Below are positions 44,188-54,858 of a stretch of DNA of 64,000 nucleotides, one piece after another. Within the stretch, counting starts at the first letter, position 1, and every line of letters starts with the position of its first letter. Below the pieces are notes generated by a model that ran no database searches, was not told where the DNA came from, and saw only the letters and a program-made list of their open reading frames with translations. This DNA is from Eutypa lata (Eukaryota > Ascomycota > Sordariomycetes > Xylariales > Diatrypaceae): NCBI GenBank assembly GCA_022661535.1, contig JAKULF010000008.1:496001-560000 (forward strand). The letters are read 5' to 3'. The position numbers and the translations under genes are program-made.

Positions 44188-46651
44188 TTTGAGAGACACC
44201 CTTGCCCTTGTTTTTGCCCTCATCCAAATCCATGGCATTCTCTTCGTTAGCGTTAGCATTGGCAGCTGCCGCCTCCTCATCGGAGTCTACGCCAGCCCAG
44301 ATCCGCTGCCTAACTCTCAAGTGCATTAGGAACGTTCTCCAGGTCCTAAGGACCTCTCGGGTCCTGCGTTCCTGCTCCACTTCGGCCTCCTGGTCTTCCA
44401 GTCCCGTGATCACAGCCCTCACGGCCTCCTCGTGCTCGGCGGCTACCACGGCACCATGAAGGACGGCAGTGCCCTGCCTACCCTTGAATTGGAAGCCCGT
44501 CAGAGCAGCGGCATAATCGATTCCTAGTATGAAGGCTGCTCGAGCCGCCATGTCGTCTGCGACGTACGCCCCACCCTCCGGGACCATGCTAGGGACATAA
44601 ACGTCAAGATTGCCGAACCGGTTCTTTGGTATTCGGCCGTCAATAACCGGAGGTGCCTTGTATAGGTCTGTTTGCTCCATCATATATACGGGCGTCCCGA
44701 CCGTTTCTCCGTCGCCATCTTCTTCTTCGCCGAAGAGATCTGCTTTCTTGGCTCGTTTAGGTAGGAATTTGACCGGTATCTCGTTCGGGCGTACTTCTCT
44801 CCCCAATCTGTACCATTTGTCTCCACTACGCGCTAGTCGAACATCTTTCCGTCTGTAGACCTTTTCCAGAGGTCCTTTGCTCCCTGCTCCTACTGTGCCA
44901 GCAGCCGTCGCATTAGGTATCAATACTTCATTCCGTCTAAGGTGTCGCTCGAGTGCATATATCGGGTGGTCTTTGAAATCTGCCACGTTACGAGGCATTG
45001 GCTCGCGCGACTCGACTGCAGTCAATTCGTTGTTCTCGATTTGATCAAGGTCAGTAGTGTGCCCTCGTGAATAAGCTCGTAAGGCTTTGCGCCACCACTT
45101 CGCACCGATCGAGGTCGCGCTTTCAATACGCATTTTCCTAGTTTTTGCGTTGTAGGCCTTCGTGTATCGACGGGTCACGTCCTTAGCTGTGCCATCCGCC
45201 TCAAATCCTACCACATAGGTCATACAATTCTCCCGATCAGAGGCGGGAGGTTCCAGCTTGGCCGGCTTCCAAAATGATTCTGTCACTAACGCATCGACGG
45301 GCTGCCATTTTTGGTGGGCCTCGTCGAGAACTTCGACCCAGTAAACAGGAAATGGCGATTCCCGTATCTTCTTAGGTGCCGGGGCCGTTTGGCTAGATGC
45401 ACTAGCAGAGGGCATGATAGGTACTTGAAAAGCAGCTGCATTCGGATGACCTAATCGTCTTCTCGCCGATAGTGGGGATGACGAGGCTGTTACAGGCGAA
45501 TCGAAACTACTGTCGTACTTCGGCATTCGCGCATACTGTTCTGCAAGGGACAGCCTTCCTTTTTTTGGTGGCTTGCCCATGGTGGGCCCTCCAGAAAGGA
45601 ACGATAAAGGTTGGAGCGAGCATACAAGCCGCGCTTCGACACCGGCGCTACGAAGCAAGGCACAGAAGAGTTGAGCACCAACATCCCGGGAACCTTTCAG
45701 GGACTTGGCTGCGTCGCGAAAGTCTGGTCTGTCCATGGGGATCTCCGCGTCTTCTGGGAGTTGGTACTGTATTCACATCAGTTACTATCCGTAGCACGCG
45801 AGGTGTAAGATGTTTACGTTTTTCAAATTCTCTTCATTTTCAGCCCATAGCGCTCTCCGCATCCCTCGTTCTGTGATCTTAAACTTGATATTGAACATAC
45901 TTATCGCCTCCTGTAAACCGTTCTTGAGAGATTGTGTCTGCCCGAACTGAGGTAGGCTCTTGCTAGGGTTTAAATAGGTAACCATCTTTTTAGTTAAAAG
46001 GGGCCTCAGGACCTTTTGAACCGTGGGGTCATTACACCAGCGATTCCTGCGGGAGACGTGTGACAACAAGCAGAGGAGGTGAGTCTTATGTATTTCAACT
46101 CGACGATCCTTCTCGGTCTTGTTAATGGGCTTTCGCCTATCTACAGCTTTACGGGAAGTAACAGCTGTGCGTATTGATAAATCAAGCTCCAAACCCTTAG
46201 GAGCCTCTTTAATCGGGTCACTATCGATATCGAGGAAGGGGAGATCGACATCCTCAAAGGCTAAGTCGTCGTCTTCTTCTTCTTCTTCTTCTTCCTCATC
46301 TGTATCTCTTTCGATTGTTTGAACAGCAGCGACGGGTAATGAGATGTCTTCAAATTCGACGTCCTCCTCCTCCTCATCCTCATCTTTTTCCTCAATTTCA
46401 GGTACTTTCTCTACTTGGGTAGTAGCAGGGTTTTGTGGCCTTTCGCGGCTTCTCTGCCCAGGACGCCTCCTCTTTATCGGTCGCTCGGGACTCTCGGCAT
46501 CTGGTTGTACTTCAACTTCTGCGAGCATATCGCGATATACGTCTGGAACATCGCTGCGACCACCAGCTCTGGTCCGAGTCCGTCTTGAGGAGCCTGACGT
46601 TGTCGCATTCCTGGCACTGTTGCCAGGTGCATTGCGCTTTCTTCCAGCCAT
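44072..46651 (-). CDS. RAD4: Rad4/XPC nucleotide-excision repair damage sensor
   Basis: Two exons on the minus strand, 46651..45818 and 45766..44072, give 842 residues. The 51-bp intron (GTAAAC...ATACAG, with a TAACTGA branch) joins EENLKN to YQLPEDAEIP, as in other Rad4 proteins. The N terminus is disordered, with basic and Glu-rich tracts. A transglutaminase-like domain spans about 200-490 (CLLSHVSRRNRWCND, then GSRDVGAQLFCALLRSAGVE, then SPFPVYWVEVLDEAHQKW). The three beta-hairpin domains follow: BHD1 from EPMPRNVADFKDHPIYALERH, BHD2 from GPLEKVYRRKDVRLARSGDKW, and BHD3 from RFGNLDVYVPSMVPEGGAYV. Rad4 with Rad23 recognises helix-distorting lesions in the nucleus and starts excision repair. 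The C-terminal tail has a run of about 15 Asp encoded by a trinucleotide microsatellite. The start is the ATG at 46651 (MAGRKRN). Confidence 0.95.
44145..44187. repeat. (CAT)n microsatellite in RAD4 coding region
   Basis: About 14 units of CAT/ATC on the plus strand. Read on the minus strand it gives GAT codons for the poly-Asp tract near the Rad4 C terminus. Length changes in threes would keep the frame. Confidence 0.9.
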
Positions 46652-47332
46652 CACAATGAATAAAATCGAAGATGCAGACTAGAAGTTGGTGGTAACTCTC
46701 TATAAATTATCATAGCGCAGTGCGATGATATAAATAGTCGTAACATATTCGCTCTCTTCTATATTCCAGCCTCGGGGAATGTGTCATGAATAAGAATAAG
46801 TTGGAGGGGTTTGCGTTTTAGCGTCCTCGACACTACTATAATACGTAAGTACGTAAGTTCTTGGCATTAGCGAACTACGCGAAAAAACGTGACATACATG
46901 GTGGTCGCGTTATGTGCATATTATCATTCTAATTAGGTGGTTTTTTTGCTTCATTTGATACATAATCCAACTTAATTGATCTCAACCCATGAACAGTGAA
47001 GTAACCTCATTTTCATATTTTGGCTTTTCAACTCCTAATTAATTCTAACAACCTTCATTAACATTAACAGTCTATTTATTCATGATTGACTCCTTCCCAG
47101 CATGTTCTCAGACCACTGATATCCCCCAGAAAATAGAATCATTTACTATGGACGATGTTTACTTCGCAACGACATTTAGTCAAGGCTAGCTGATGTCCCT
47201 TCCATCATTCTCGTCGACTCCGAGACAGAACAATTACCACACACAAGGCATTTCTGTCACCATAGTTTTTCTAATACTCTTCCCTCTGTGAAATTCCCTG
47301 GTAGATTATGCGTTCATCTTTCTTGGCGCTCC
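46652..47332. other. Intergenic, RAD4 upstream region
   Basis: AT-leaning region between RAD4 and the small Cys-rich gene, both on the minus strand. No gene or known element recognised. Confidence 0.6.
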
Positions 47333-47602
47333 TCAGCTAGTATTCGACCGACTTGATGAGGATGTTGATGCTGCGGCTAGAGCCTTAGCCTCCGCCTCCG
47401 CCTCGGCTTGTGCCATTTCGTTCGCCTCAGCCATGAGCCGGTCCCAGCATTCGTTACACATCCCGTCGTTCCATTTAATGACTGTCTTGTCTATCTCTCC
47501 TCTCGGGCCTAGACATGTCTTGAAGAGCTCGGGACATGTTTGCGGCTTTATGAAACCCCAGCAGTTGCACCCCTCCCAGCGCTGGTAGAGTTCCTGGCAC
47601 AT
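47333..47602 (-). CDS. Small Cys-rich conserved fungal protein
   Basis: Single exon of 89 residues. The first 60 hold seven cysteines in a motif pattern I recall from other Pezizomycotina: MCQELYQRWEGCNCWGF, then CPELFKTC, then KWNDGMCNECWDR. The CxC and CxxC pairs could bind zinc or form disulfides. The second part is Ala/Glu-rich (EMAQAEAEAEAKALAA), probably a helix, and ends in a Ser/Thr tail. There is no signal peptide, so it is probably intracellular. Function is unknown. The ATG at 47602 fits the conserved start. Confidence rests on this remembered pattern and not on a search. Confidence 0.65.
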   Translation of the reverse strand: MCQELYQRWEGCNCWGFIKPQTCPELFKTCLGPRGEIDKTVIKWNDGMCNECWDRLMAEANEMAQAEAEAEAKALAAASTSSSSRSNTS

Positions 47603-48672
47603 CGGTCACAATGTGCCGGGTCGAAAATGAGTGGACAAGGTGTATTCTGGCTTGAAAAATTATGATGTCGTACGAGCTACGTGCAATCCTGGACGAATAT
47701 CACTATGGTAATGATAATCGTGCGACCTTGTATGCGTTCGAAGCCTTTCCACCGGGTTGTTTTCCCTTCCCGATCAACGGGGGCTGACAGTTGAATATCA
47801 AAGGAAAGTTGTTCCTAGGCTGTCTAATAACAGCGCAATATCCAATGCCCTTGTGGTTGCCGTTACTCGTTCATACCTAAGTTATGAGTTTTGAGAAATG
47901 GCGTCGTATACTGCCGTTGGTGATAGGTAAAACGAATGCTTATTTCGAGGAAATCACACACCGCATCGATCACCGGCTGTCTAGTAACAGCGTAATTGTC
48001 CTACGGTTAGGTAGCGACGGGCGAAAGAAAAAAAAAGAAGGAAAAGAAATCCCAATGGAAATCCGAATCAACGACCTGCTGTGGAACAAGCTACACATAA
48101 ATTAAAACGAACGCTGAAGCGTCATCGCATTGGGAATAGCAGCTCATTTCAGGGATACCGACTATCAGGGTCTCGAATTTCCAGGGTCCTTAGGTGGTTA
48201 GCTGGCTAGGTGAGCCGTTTAGGGCGCTGTAGGTGCAGCGGACCCCACTCGCTGTAACCCAACAACTGTCACAAATCCTATATTCGTGTGCATGTCGGCG
48301 TCATTTCTCTCCATTGTTTTTTTAAGAAGGCTCAGGGATCGAGATCGGTCTGCCTATAGCCTGCCGGTTAGCCTGCCGGTCTTGCATGTTTTTGAACGCC
48401 ATTCATACCCTATTCCTAGTATGAGCGACCATTCTTTAAAGGTACATTGAATCATCATGTCCGTCATTCCCCCTTACCTAATTTGGAGAGAGATGTTGAC
48501 AAGTTCGGCTCAAGGTTATCAGAAAGGTAAAAGATTTCATAGATCTCCTCTTTTGGGTAACATCGTTTCCCATAGTCATGTCATATTATATATATACATA
48601 TGTGTAAGGTTGAGCTTTACCGAAATACTGGAACTTATAGCGGTGTAGGTACATTTCAGTTTTTTTCTACCG
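47603..48672. other. Intergenic, no firm gene
   Basis: About 1.1 kb. Holds two copies of the 16-mer GGCTGTCTANTAACAG (47818 and 47975). A 73-residue plus-strand frame at 47884-48105 contains the second copy and looks non-coding. Confidence 0.55.
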
Positions 48673-50361
48673 TCATGACAAAACACCAATAGGATATGCC
48701 GCGGCGATATTGCCTCTGTTCGGGCTTATCACCGGCACCGCAGAATAATCCTTCACTTCAACAGATTGGTTAGCAAATGTAGGCATCTTACGTACAGGAT
48801 GTAAGTGCGTGATATGCGAAGCTATGTTGAGAAGTTTCCCTTCGCTAAACGGCAGACCCATGATTTCCATCCCGACGGGCACTCCGATAGGTGCATCCTC
48901 CGACGGCGGGGAGAAGCCGGCCGGCACCGTAACAATCGGGACTCCCGTCAACGCAGCAAGGATACCATTGCGGCCGCTCTGGGACGGAGAGCCGACTTTC
49001 ACCACCAAATTCTTCTGCTCTGGGTAGATAATAGCATCGAGCTTGTTGCTATAGAATGCTGAGAACAACACGTTTGTAAGGTTCTTAATTCCAAGCTGGC
49101 GGAGAGCGTACGACTCGTTGCCTGTCGAGGAGATGAAGGCATTGTTGACGTAGCTGTATTGGCTCGGGATCACTACGAATTTACCGCTTGTGTATAATTC
49201 ATTGAAACTAGCCGGCGCTGTACCCTCCAAATCCTGACGGGTGAGGTACCCGTCAAGCAATTCGCGATATTCAAGCTGCTGCACGTCAATTGTGGCGATA
49301 ATCTCTGTTGCGTTATAGACAGTGTCGGTAATATTGATCACTTCGGCCCCTTCCGACCTCAAGAACTCCAACATATCGTCCATAGCGTCATTGACAGGCG
49401 TAGTCTCGCTAGACGCCGTGTGATTCCAGAAGCCGTCCAAAGCACCAAATCGAAGGCCTTTGAGACTTCCTCCATAAAACTCAGCAGAGTAGTCCTTGCC
49501 GACGACTTCGGGCGGGGCTAGCGCGGTAATATTATCAGCTCCGTCAAACCCAACGCTCGCCATGACGGTCAATGCGACAGCCAGGTCCTTTATATTCCTC
49601 GCGATAGGCCCGACGGTGTCTTGCGTGTAAGAAATCGGTATAACGCCAGCCCTTGATATCAAGCCGCGCGTTGGACGCACGCTGACAAGGCTGTTTGCAC
49701 TCGCAGGGCTCCGTAGACTGTTGACGGTGTCTGTTCCTGTTCCGAACACCGCAAAGCTGGCTGCTATTGCCGCCCCCGTCCCGCCGCTGCTGCCTCCAGG
49801 CGTTCGGGTGTGGTCGTAAGGGTTGATTGTCTGCCCACCCAGAGACGACACGGAGAGCCCTTCGAGAGCCAGCTCATGCAGATTCGCTTTTCCGACAATG
49901 ATGGCGCCTTCGCTCTTCAGAGCCTTGACCACTGGTGCATCCGTCGTCGGTTTATTCTCTGCCAGCGCAAGGCAGGCGCCAGTGGTGTTCATCGGCGTTG
50001 CATCGTAGTTGTCCTTGAGCAGGACTGGGATGCAGAACAGTTTGCCCGTGACGTTGCTAGCGGAAATACGTTGGTCGAACTCATCCGCGATTGAAAGTGC
50101 GTCTGGGTTGAGGCCGATAATCGCATTTATTGTAGGGTTGAACTCCTCAATGCGCGATATGAACGAAGAGACGACCTCTCGGCAAGTTGTCAACCCAGTG
50201 AACAGTGCATTATGTACCCCGTCGATGGTCGCCTCCCGAGCATCGAACGAATCCCGTAGAGCAGAGGCGACTGCTACTTGTAGAGCAAGTCCATTGAGCA
50301 TCCATGATGCCAGCGAGGGCTGGACACCGCTCGAACTAGATAATCGTGATGTTCTCTTCAT
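48673..50361 (-). CDS. Amidase-signature family hydrolase
   Basis: Single exon of 562 residues, a usual length for fungal amidases. The Ser-cisSer-Lys triad is visible: Lys116 in PVLLKDNYD, the cis-Ser in TPGGSSGGT (191/192), and the nucleophile Ser215 in GTDTVNSLRSPA. At the last site the common GTDTGGS motif reads GTDTVNS; I recall this variant in related fungal proteins, and it alters the oxyanion region. The N terminus has a moderately hydrophobic stretch (ASWMLNGLALQVAVASA, about 18-34) that may serve as signal or anchor. Several N-glycosylation sequons (NVT, NTT, NIT, NHT, NAT, NES, NLT, NQS) favour a secreted or lumenal location. The reaction is probably hydrolysis of an amide bond; the substrate is unknown. 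The tail after residue 525 has no motif that I know. Confidence 0.92.
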   Translation of the reverse strand: MKRTSRLSSSSGVQPSLASWMLNGLALQVAVASALRDSFDAREATIDGVHNALFTGLTTCREVVSSFISRIEEFNPTINAIIGLNPDALSIADEFDQRISASNVTGKLFCIPVLLKDNYDATPMNTTGACLALAENKPTTDAPVVKALKSEGAIIVGKANLHELALEGLSVSSLGGQTINPYDHTRTPGGSSGGTGAAIAASFAVFGTGTDTVNSLRSPASANSLVSVRPTRGLISRAGVIPISYTQDTVGPIARNIKDLAVALTVMASVGFDGADNITALAPPEVVGKDYSAEFYGGSLKGLRFGALDGFWNHTASSETTPVNDAMDDMLEFLRSEGAEVINITDTVYNATEIIATIDVQQLEYRELLDGYLTRQDLEGTAPASFNELYTSGKFVVIPSQYSYVNNAFISSTGNESYALRQLGIKNLTNVLFSAFYSNKLDAIIYPEQKNLVVKVGSPSQSGRNGILAALTGVPIVTVPAGFSPPSEDAPIGVPVGMEIMGLPFSEGKLLNIASHITHLHPVRKMPTFANQSVEVKDYSAVPVISPNRGNIAAAYPIGVLS

Positions 50362-50570
50362 CGTATTTTATTCTTCAGGCCTTGTCGCCACTTTCCTTTC
50401 TAGTCAAATAATGCGCCTAAACCATTATACACAGTTTCGAGATATATATAGTCCAGCATAGATTATGTTATCCGTCTCCGTTATCGCTTGTCGCTCATTA
50501 TTTACATCCTCCCAAGAATTGGGACTACTTATACCCCGCCATAGATCCACAGCGATTCTTATCTTACATA

Positions 50571-50849
50571 CACTCGAACCCTTGTTTTATTGTAGGAGGA
50601 GCACTCTTATTCAATGGGTCGATGACTTCGCCACTGCTTATAGTCGCCCTCGCCCAAAAGCTATACTTGATTTTTTAATAATTAGATTTTTTTATTGCAT
50701 TAGTATTGCATTAAACTATCGATTAAGTGTATATATCTATATGTTTCGGAATTGCTAATAAGTGGTTATAGAGGGCAAAAGTATTTCGTCGAAGTTCTCT
50801 TTTGCTAGGCAGTGGGGGCCCCTCCTACAATAAAACAAGGGGTCGAGTG
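50571..50849. mobile_element. MITE with 32-bp inverted repeats and TA flanks
   Basis: The ends are inverted repeats 50571..50602 and 50818..50849, matching at 30 of 32 positions, starting CACTCGA and containing TTGTTTTATTGTAGGAGG. Both sides are bordered by TA (50569-50570 and 50850-50851), the target duplication of Tc1/mariner-type elements. The 279-bp interior has no coding frame. It is therefore read as a non-autonomous miniature element sitting in the amidase gene's upstream region, 209 bp before its ATG. No autonomous partner is seen in the window. Confidence 0.8.
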
Positions 50850-51259
50850 TACTGACGGCATCTTCTACTATTCCATTGTAGGTTACGTCAGTGAAGCCGA
50901 CTTCTCCTCGGATTCAGTCCGAGGTATGGCAATCCAGTCGGCAGCGTTATCTATGATCGGTCTATTCTTCAACGTCCCGATATTGACCTCAAATATCTAC
51001 ATATTTAGCATAGTGTCTTGGCTAGCTTAACTTCAAGATGCCTAGTTCATCCATCAGCAGGTTTGATGGTTGACGTGAGAGGAATACAGTTCTCATTGTT
51101 CTCATGAATCACTAAATATTCAATCAATATGGCAGTCGTCATAGCTTTGTTTTCTTAATCAAGAATGATACTATAGGATCTCTATGAATCAAGAGACCAA
51201 AACGCTACATCTACCCCATCACACACGCCTTTCCCATTCCCAGCTACTTAGACTCAGCT
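50850..51259. other. Intergenic between MITE and AA9 gene
   Basis: Holds the 3' flank of the AA9 gene and part of the amidase upstream region. No gene recognised. Confidence 0.6.
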
Positions 51260-52286
51260 TTAGCACGTGAACACAGCCGGGCCGGGGATGGTATAGGTCT
51301 GCGCCTTGTACGCATCGTAGACGATGCCGGGGTCAGTGGCCTTATAGGCGCCCGGGAAAGCGACGAGGTCCGAGGGGACGGTGGACCCGGAGCCCGTAAC
51401 CTCGAGCTGGTGGCAGCCCGGGTAGAACTGAGCGCCGGGGTACTCCCAAGCGGCGTGCAGCGCGATGATCTCGTTGCGCACGAGGTAGTAGCCGGGTTTC
51501 AGGCAGCTCGGGATCGTGTACTCGTAGCCGGCATTCGGGGCGGTCTTGAGCGGCTCGTCGCCCCAGACGTCGCTCGTCCCCTCCCGCCCCTCCTCCTTGA
51601 TCTTGAACCACACGGCCGCGTCGCCCGGCATGTAGTCCTGGCACCCCGTGTCGGGGCACCGCGCCATGTACGTGATCACCGGCCCCATGTGCGTGTCGGG
51701 CCACAGCGTCCAGTGCAGCGAGTTGGTCGACCCCGCCGCCGCCGTCGCGTGCAGCTTCGCCGGCGACGATCCCACCACCCCGCCGTCCGCGTACCCGCCG
51801 CACTGCAGGTCCGCGAGCGTCACGTCCTGTACGGGCCCGTTGCCCTGAACCGGGCGTGAGATGCGCTCGGGCTGTGATTGAAGATTATGTGTTAGTTATA
51901 CACCGAGCTAGTTAAATTGTAATACATGTGTAAGTACGTATGCATCTATATATGATGCATGCGACGATCAAACCAACATGTAGGTATGATGGGGCTGTGT
52001 GCAAGCAGGGAGGGAACCAAAGTGTTATAAGCAAGAGAACAGCCGGGCTAAGGAGCGTACCGTAGGGACAGTATATGGATCCGAGTTGATCTACATCCTC
52101 CACGTATTAGTGACACACAATATACACATGTATATAGGACTACCCGAGTTGGGTTTCGCGGGTTGGAGATCAGATGAAACTCACCTGGTAGAACGTGTAG
52201 AACGTGCCGTCGATAGTCCCATTGTCTATATACCCGTGGGCGGCGACGAGGCCGGCACCTCCGAGGAGCGTAGCGAGGACCTTCAT
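51260..52286 (-). CDS. AA9 lytic polysaccharide monooxygenase
   Basis: Two exons on the minus strand, 52286..52185 and 51871..51260, give 237 residues. The 313-bp intron (GTGAGT...TCACAG, branch CTAAC) is the longest in this window and joins FYTFYQ to PERISRPVQ in phase 0. The signal peptide MKVLATLLGGAGLVAA is followed directly by HGYIDN, so cleavage exposes His17 as the N-terminal copper ligand. The second ligand is His95 in WPDTHMGP and the axial Tyr is Tyr184 in QFYPGC, with the usual second-sphere His173 and Gln182. Cys pairs are present (QCGGY, YMARC, SCLKPG, PGCHQL, FTC). The enzyme oxidatively cleaves cellulose or related glucans outside the cell, using reductant and O2 or H2O2. There is no carbohydrate-binding module. 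A TATA-like TATATAG lies about 115 bp upstream of the ATG. Confidence 0.95.
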
Positions 52287-53354
52287 ATTTCGGGTTGGCA
52301 GAGATTAACGACAACGCTGGGTCCGAACGGGAGATCGGCTCTGGGTGTTTATCGCAGGGCGGCTTGGTCAGACGGTCCTGCAAAGGATTATGATAACTAT
52401 ATACAATAGAAAATAATGGGAAGTTTATTATATGATCGACCTGCCGTCTCGAGACCCCCACCAACTAGACGGGACGGCAGAAGAACGAGGCGCGGTTAAT
52501 ATACATATGCTCTCGTCTGCCCCTTTCACGGGGTTAACTTGCCTGGTGGGCTTGGTACGACCATACCTGCACACTTTTCTCTACCTATCCACTGCGATCC
52601 TTCATCTCTCGTAGCGGTCTACAGTTAATTGACCTTCCGACGCCAGAGCGGAGAAATTTAGCCCGGAGTGACAACACTAGATACTTGCTATATATATCAC
52701 TTTCAGCATAGGCATCTTCTCCCACAGTGGGAGAGGGCCCAGCTGCGCAGGTGCCAGCAGGGCGAAACATCGAATTCTTTTTTTTCGTCGGCCCATCCTC
52801 CCCTCCTGAACATATGTTTGGCTAGGGGGGAAGGGCCGTAGGCACCATCCATTTACGGCGCGGAAGGTCCGTTTCGTTTCAGGTAATCTGAGCTACGAAG
52901 CGCCGGGTTTGCACTGGTTGGCGGAAAACGTCGACCCCGGTTTCTGCGGACTCCCCGACCCACTAATGGATTCTACTTGGAACATTCCAAGACTTGCCTA
53001 ACCTCAAGCTAAGTACCTAGATCGCCTACGGTGAATCGTGATAAGTTGAAACAAGATGGGGGAAACACCTGTCGTTGATATAATATGTAGTAGATTCGTA
53101 GCCGAGGTGGGAATTAGATGAACTTTTATGTATACAATTACATTGCTCAGTATGACTAGAACCTCGCAAAGAATAGAGAAGCAATCAAAATATCCGATGA
53201 ACCGTCCAGTCGAACTTTGAAAAAAAAAACATCTTCCACATAACGAGCGTCGAACAGAATCGATTCTACCAACTAGCCCAGATATCATACAGCAACCGCG
53301 CAACCGCTTGGAAACGTTTGGACAATGACTGCAACCTTCATCCCGTAATACTGT
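52287..53354. other. AA9 upstream region
   Basis: About 1.1 kb between two minus-strand genes. The TATA-like site of AA9 is near 52396-52406. GC-rich motifs around 52800-52960 include matches to the loose CreA consensus SYGGRG (for example 52646 and 52934), but such short sites occur by chance. No gene. Confidence 0.5.
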
Positions 53355-54858
53355 CTACGCAGGCACTATTGAAATAGGGGTTAGTAACGCCTTAGTTAAC
53401 AGCTCCCGGGTATAAAGGAGGCATGCAGTTCGACAGACAGAATGCCCAGAGCATGATCAGAAGATGACGGCTTTAGTCCAGAACAAAACGGGTGAACAAT
53501 GCAGGCCTCAAAATCACTTACTGATGTTGCCTTCCCTCAAGTCCTTATCAGAAACGCTCTTGAGAGGATCCTTCTTGTCGAATGCATAACTAGCACGTTC
53601 CTTGCGAGACATCTTCAGGATGTTGTATTTCTCTCCAGCGGTAATCCCATTATCCTTCTTAAACGCAGTGAACTAGTGACGGATCATGTTAGTACGGTAG
53701 ATGTGGGCCGAACACGCTCGGTGATACTAACCTTCTTCTTCCACGCCCATCTATCGGCTTTCGCATTCCCGGAGAGCGGCTCAACAGCATCATAGCCATG
53801 CTGTTCCAGCTTCTCCTTAATGCCATGGAGACCAACATTCCTCAAGTCGATTCCGGCCTTCTTGGCATAGGCGATGATTTCTTTAGGCAAATCCACTCCG
53901 CCCTCATCACCCGTGGCGCCAAATTCTTCCTGTATGTCTGACCATTGAAGAAAGCACGCCATTACTAGGCCCAGGTCCTTGATACGGGAGTCGGACTTTA
54001 GTAGATTGGCCTGATCAAGCTCATTGAGCACTGTCACAAACATCAGGTCGATCATTTCATTAGTAGCAGTGAAGAGCTCGCCATCATCCATCACTTATAA
54101 ACCGGTCAGCCTAGGATATCCAGGTAAAAAAAGTGATCAGGGCTAACGCACTAAACCAAGGCCCTAGCTCGTCTTGCAAAAGCCAATGAACGAACGAAGA
54201 GGCAATACACCACATCTCGTTCAAACGATCATCGTTGTGTGTCTTCTTACTAAACTCTTTATCGAAATCGATGAGCTATTCATATTAGTACAATGCCTTA
54301 AATCACTATATATGCCTGAGCGTTACATACCGTGTTCTGAACTAGCTCCTGGATACCATATCCATTAAAATCGTTGTAAATGTACATCCCAAAGGCGTCT
54401 GGGCAAGTGTAAAAGGCACGCTTCTTGAGATCACAGCACTTCGTCCAAGTTCGCCACATCGAGATCCATTTGTAGTCAGGGTGTTCAGCAGCAGGCTTGT
54501 TGGCTGGAGTGTCCTTGGCACCCGCCACCTTCGCGTTGTACTGTTCTCCAAGTTCGTCTTCATCAAGCTGCTCATCATCATCCTTCTTCTCATTCTCCTT
54601 CTCATAATCGTAGAATGGGCGCTGCAAGCAGTAATACTCATATGGAGCGCGTTTGGCCATTTCGTCGTGGTCGCAGTCGCAGTCGTGGTCATGGTCATGA
54701 TTGTCCTCCTTGCTACCATCCCCGGAGGCACTGGCGTCCTCGGTCTCAGATGCCTTCTTGCTCTGCTTCTTACCCTTGGCTTTGGGCGCCTTGGGTGGGG
54801 GTGGCTGCTCGGCCTCCTCCGCATCCGCAAGTGCACGCTTTCGTGTTCGCGGTGGCAT
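53355..54858 (-). CDS. Acidic conserved fungal protein of unknown function, five exons
   Basis: Exons on the minus strand: 54858..54331, 54275..54152, 54093..53732, 53672..53522 and 53365..53355, giving 391 residues with total length divisible by three. Splice sites are GTATGT/AATAG, GTGCGT/ATAAG, GTTAGT/ACTAG and GTAAGT/AATAG; introns 3 and 4 hold perfect TACTAAC branch sites. Exon 5 is only 11 nt (ends MPA). Without the last intron the protein would end two residues after NI instead. The N terminus is basic (MPPRTRKRALADAEE, KGKKQSKKA), then comes a metal-ligand-like DNHDHDHDCDCDHDE tract at about 66-80, then an acidic stretch. A folded part follows: MYIYNDFNGYGIQELV, FDKEFSKK, WFMMDDGELFTATNEMIDLMFVTVLNEL and KDLGLVMACFLQW. 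I recall similar Sordariomycete proteins without a function. The basic start suggests a nuclear protein (inference). Confidence 0.72.

Noticed and set aside
47884..48105. 73-residue plus-strand frame
   Set aside because: No recognisable motif, lysine run near the end, and it contains one copy of the repeated 16-mer; treated as non-coding.
44072..54858. Possible secondary-metabolite gene cluster in the minus-strand run
   Set aside because: No core synthase, and members (RAD4, amidase, AA9, two unknowns) have no shared pathway.
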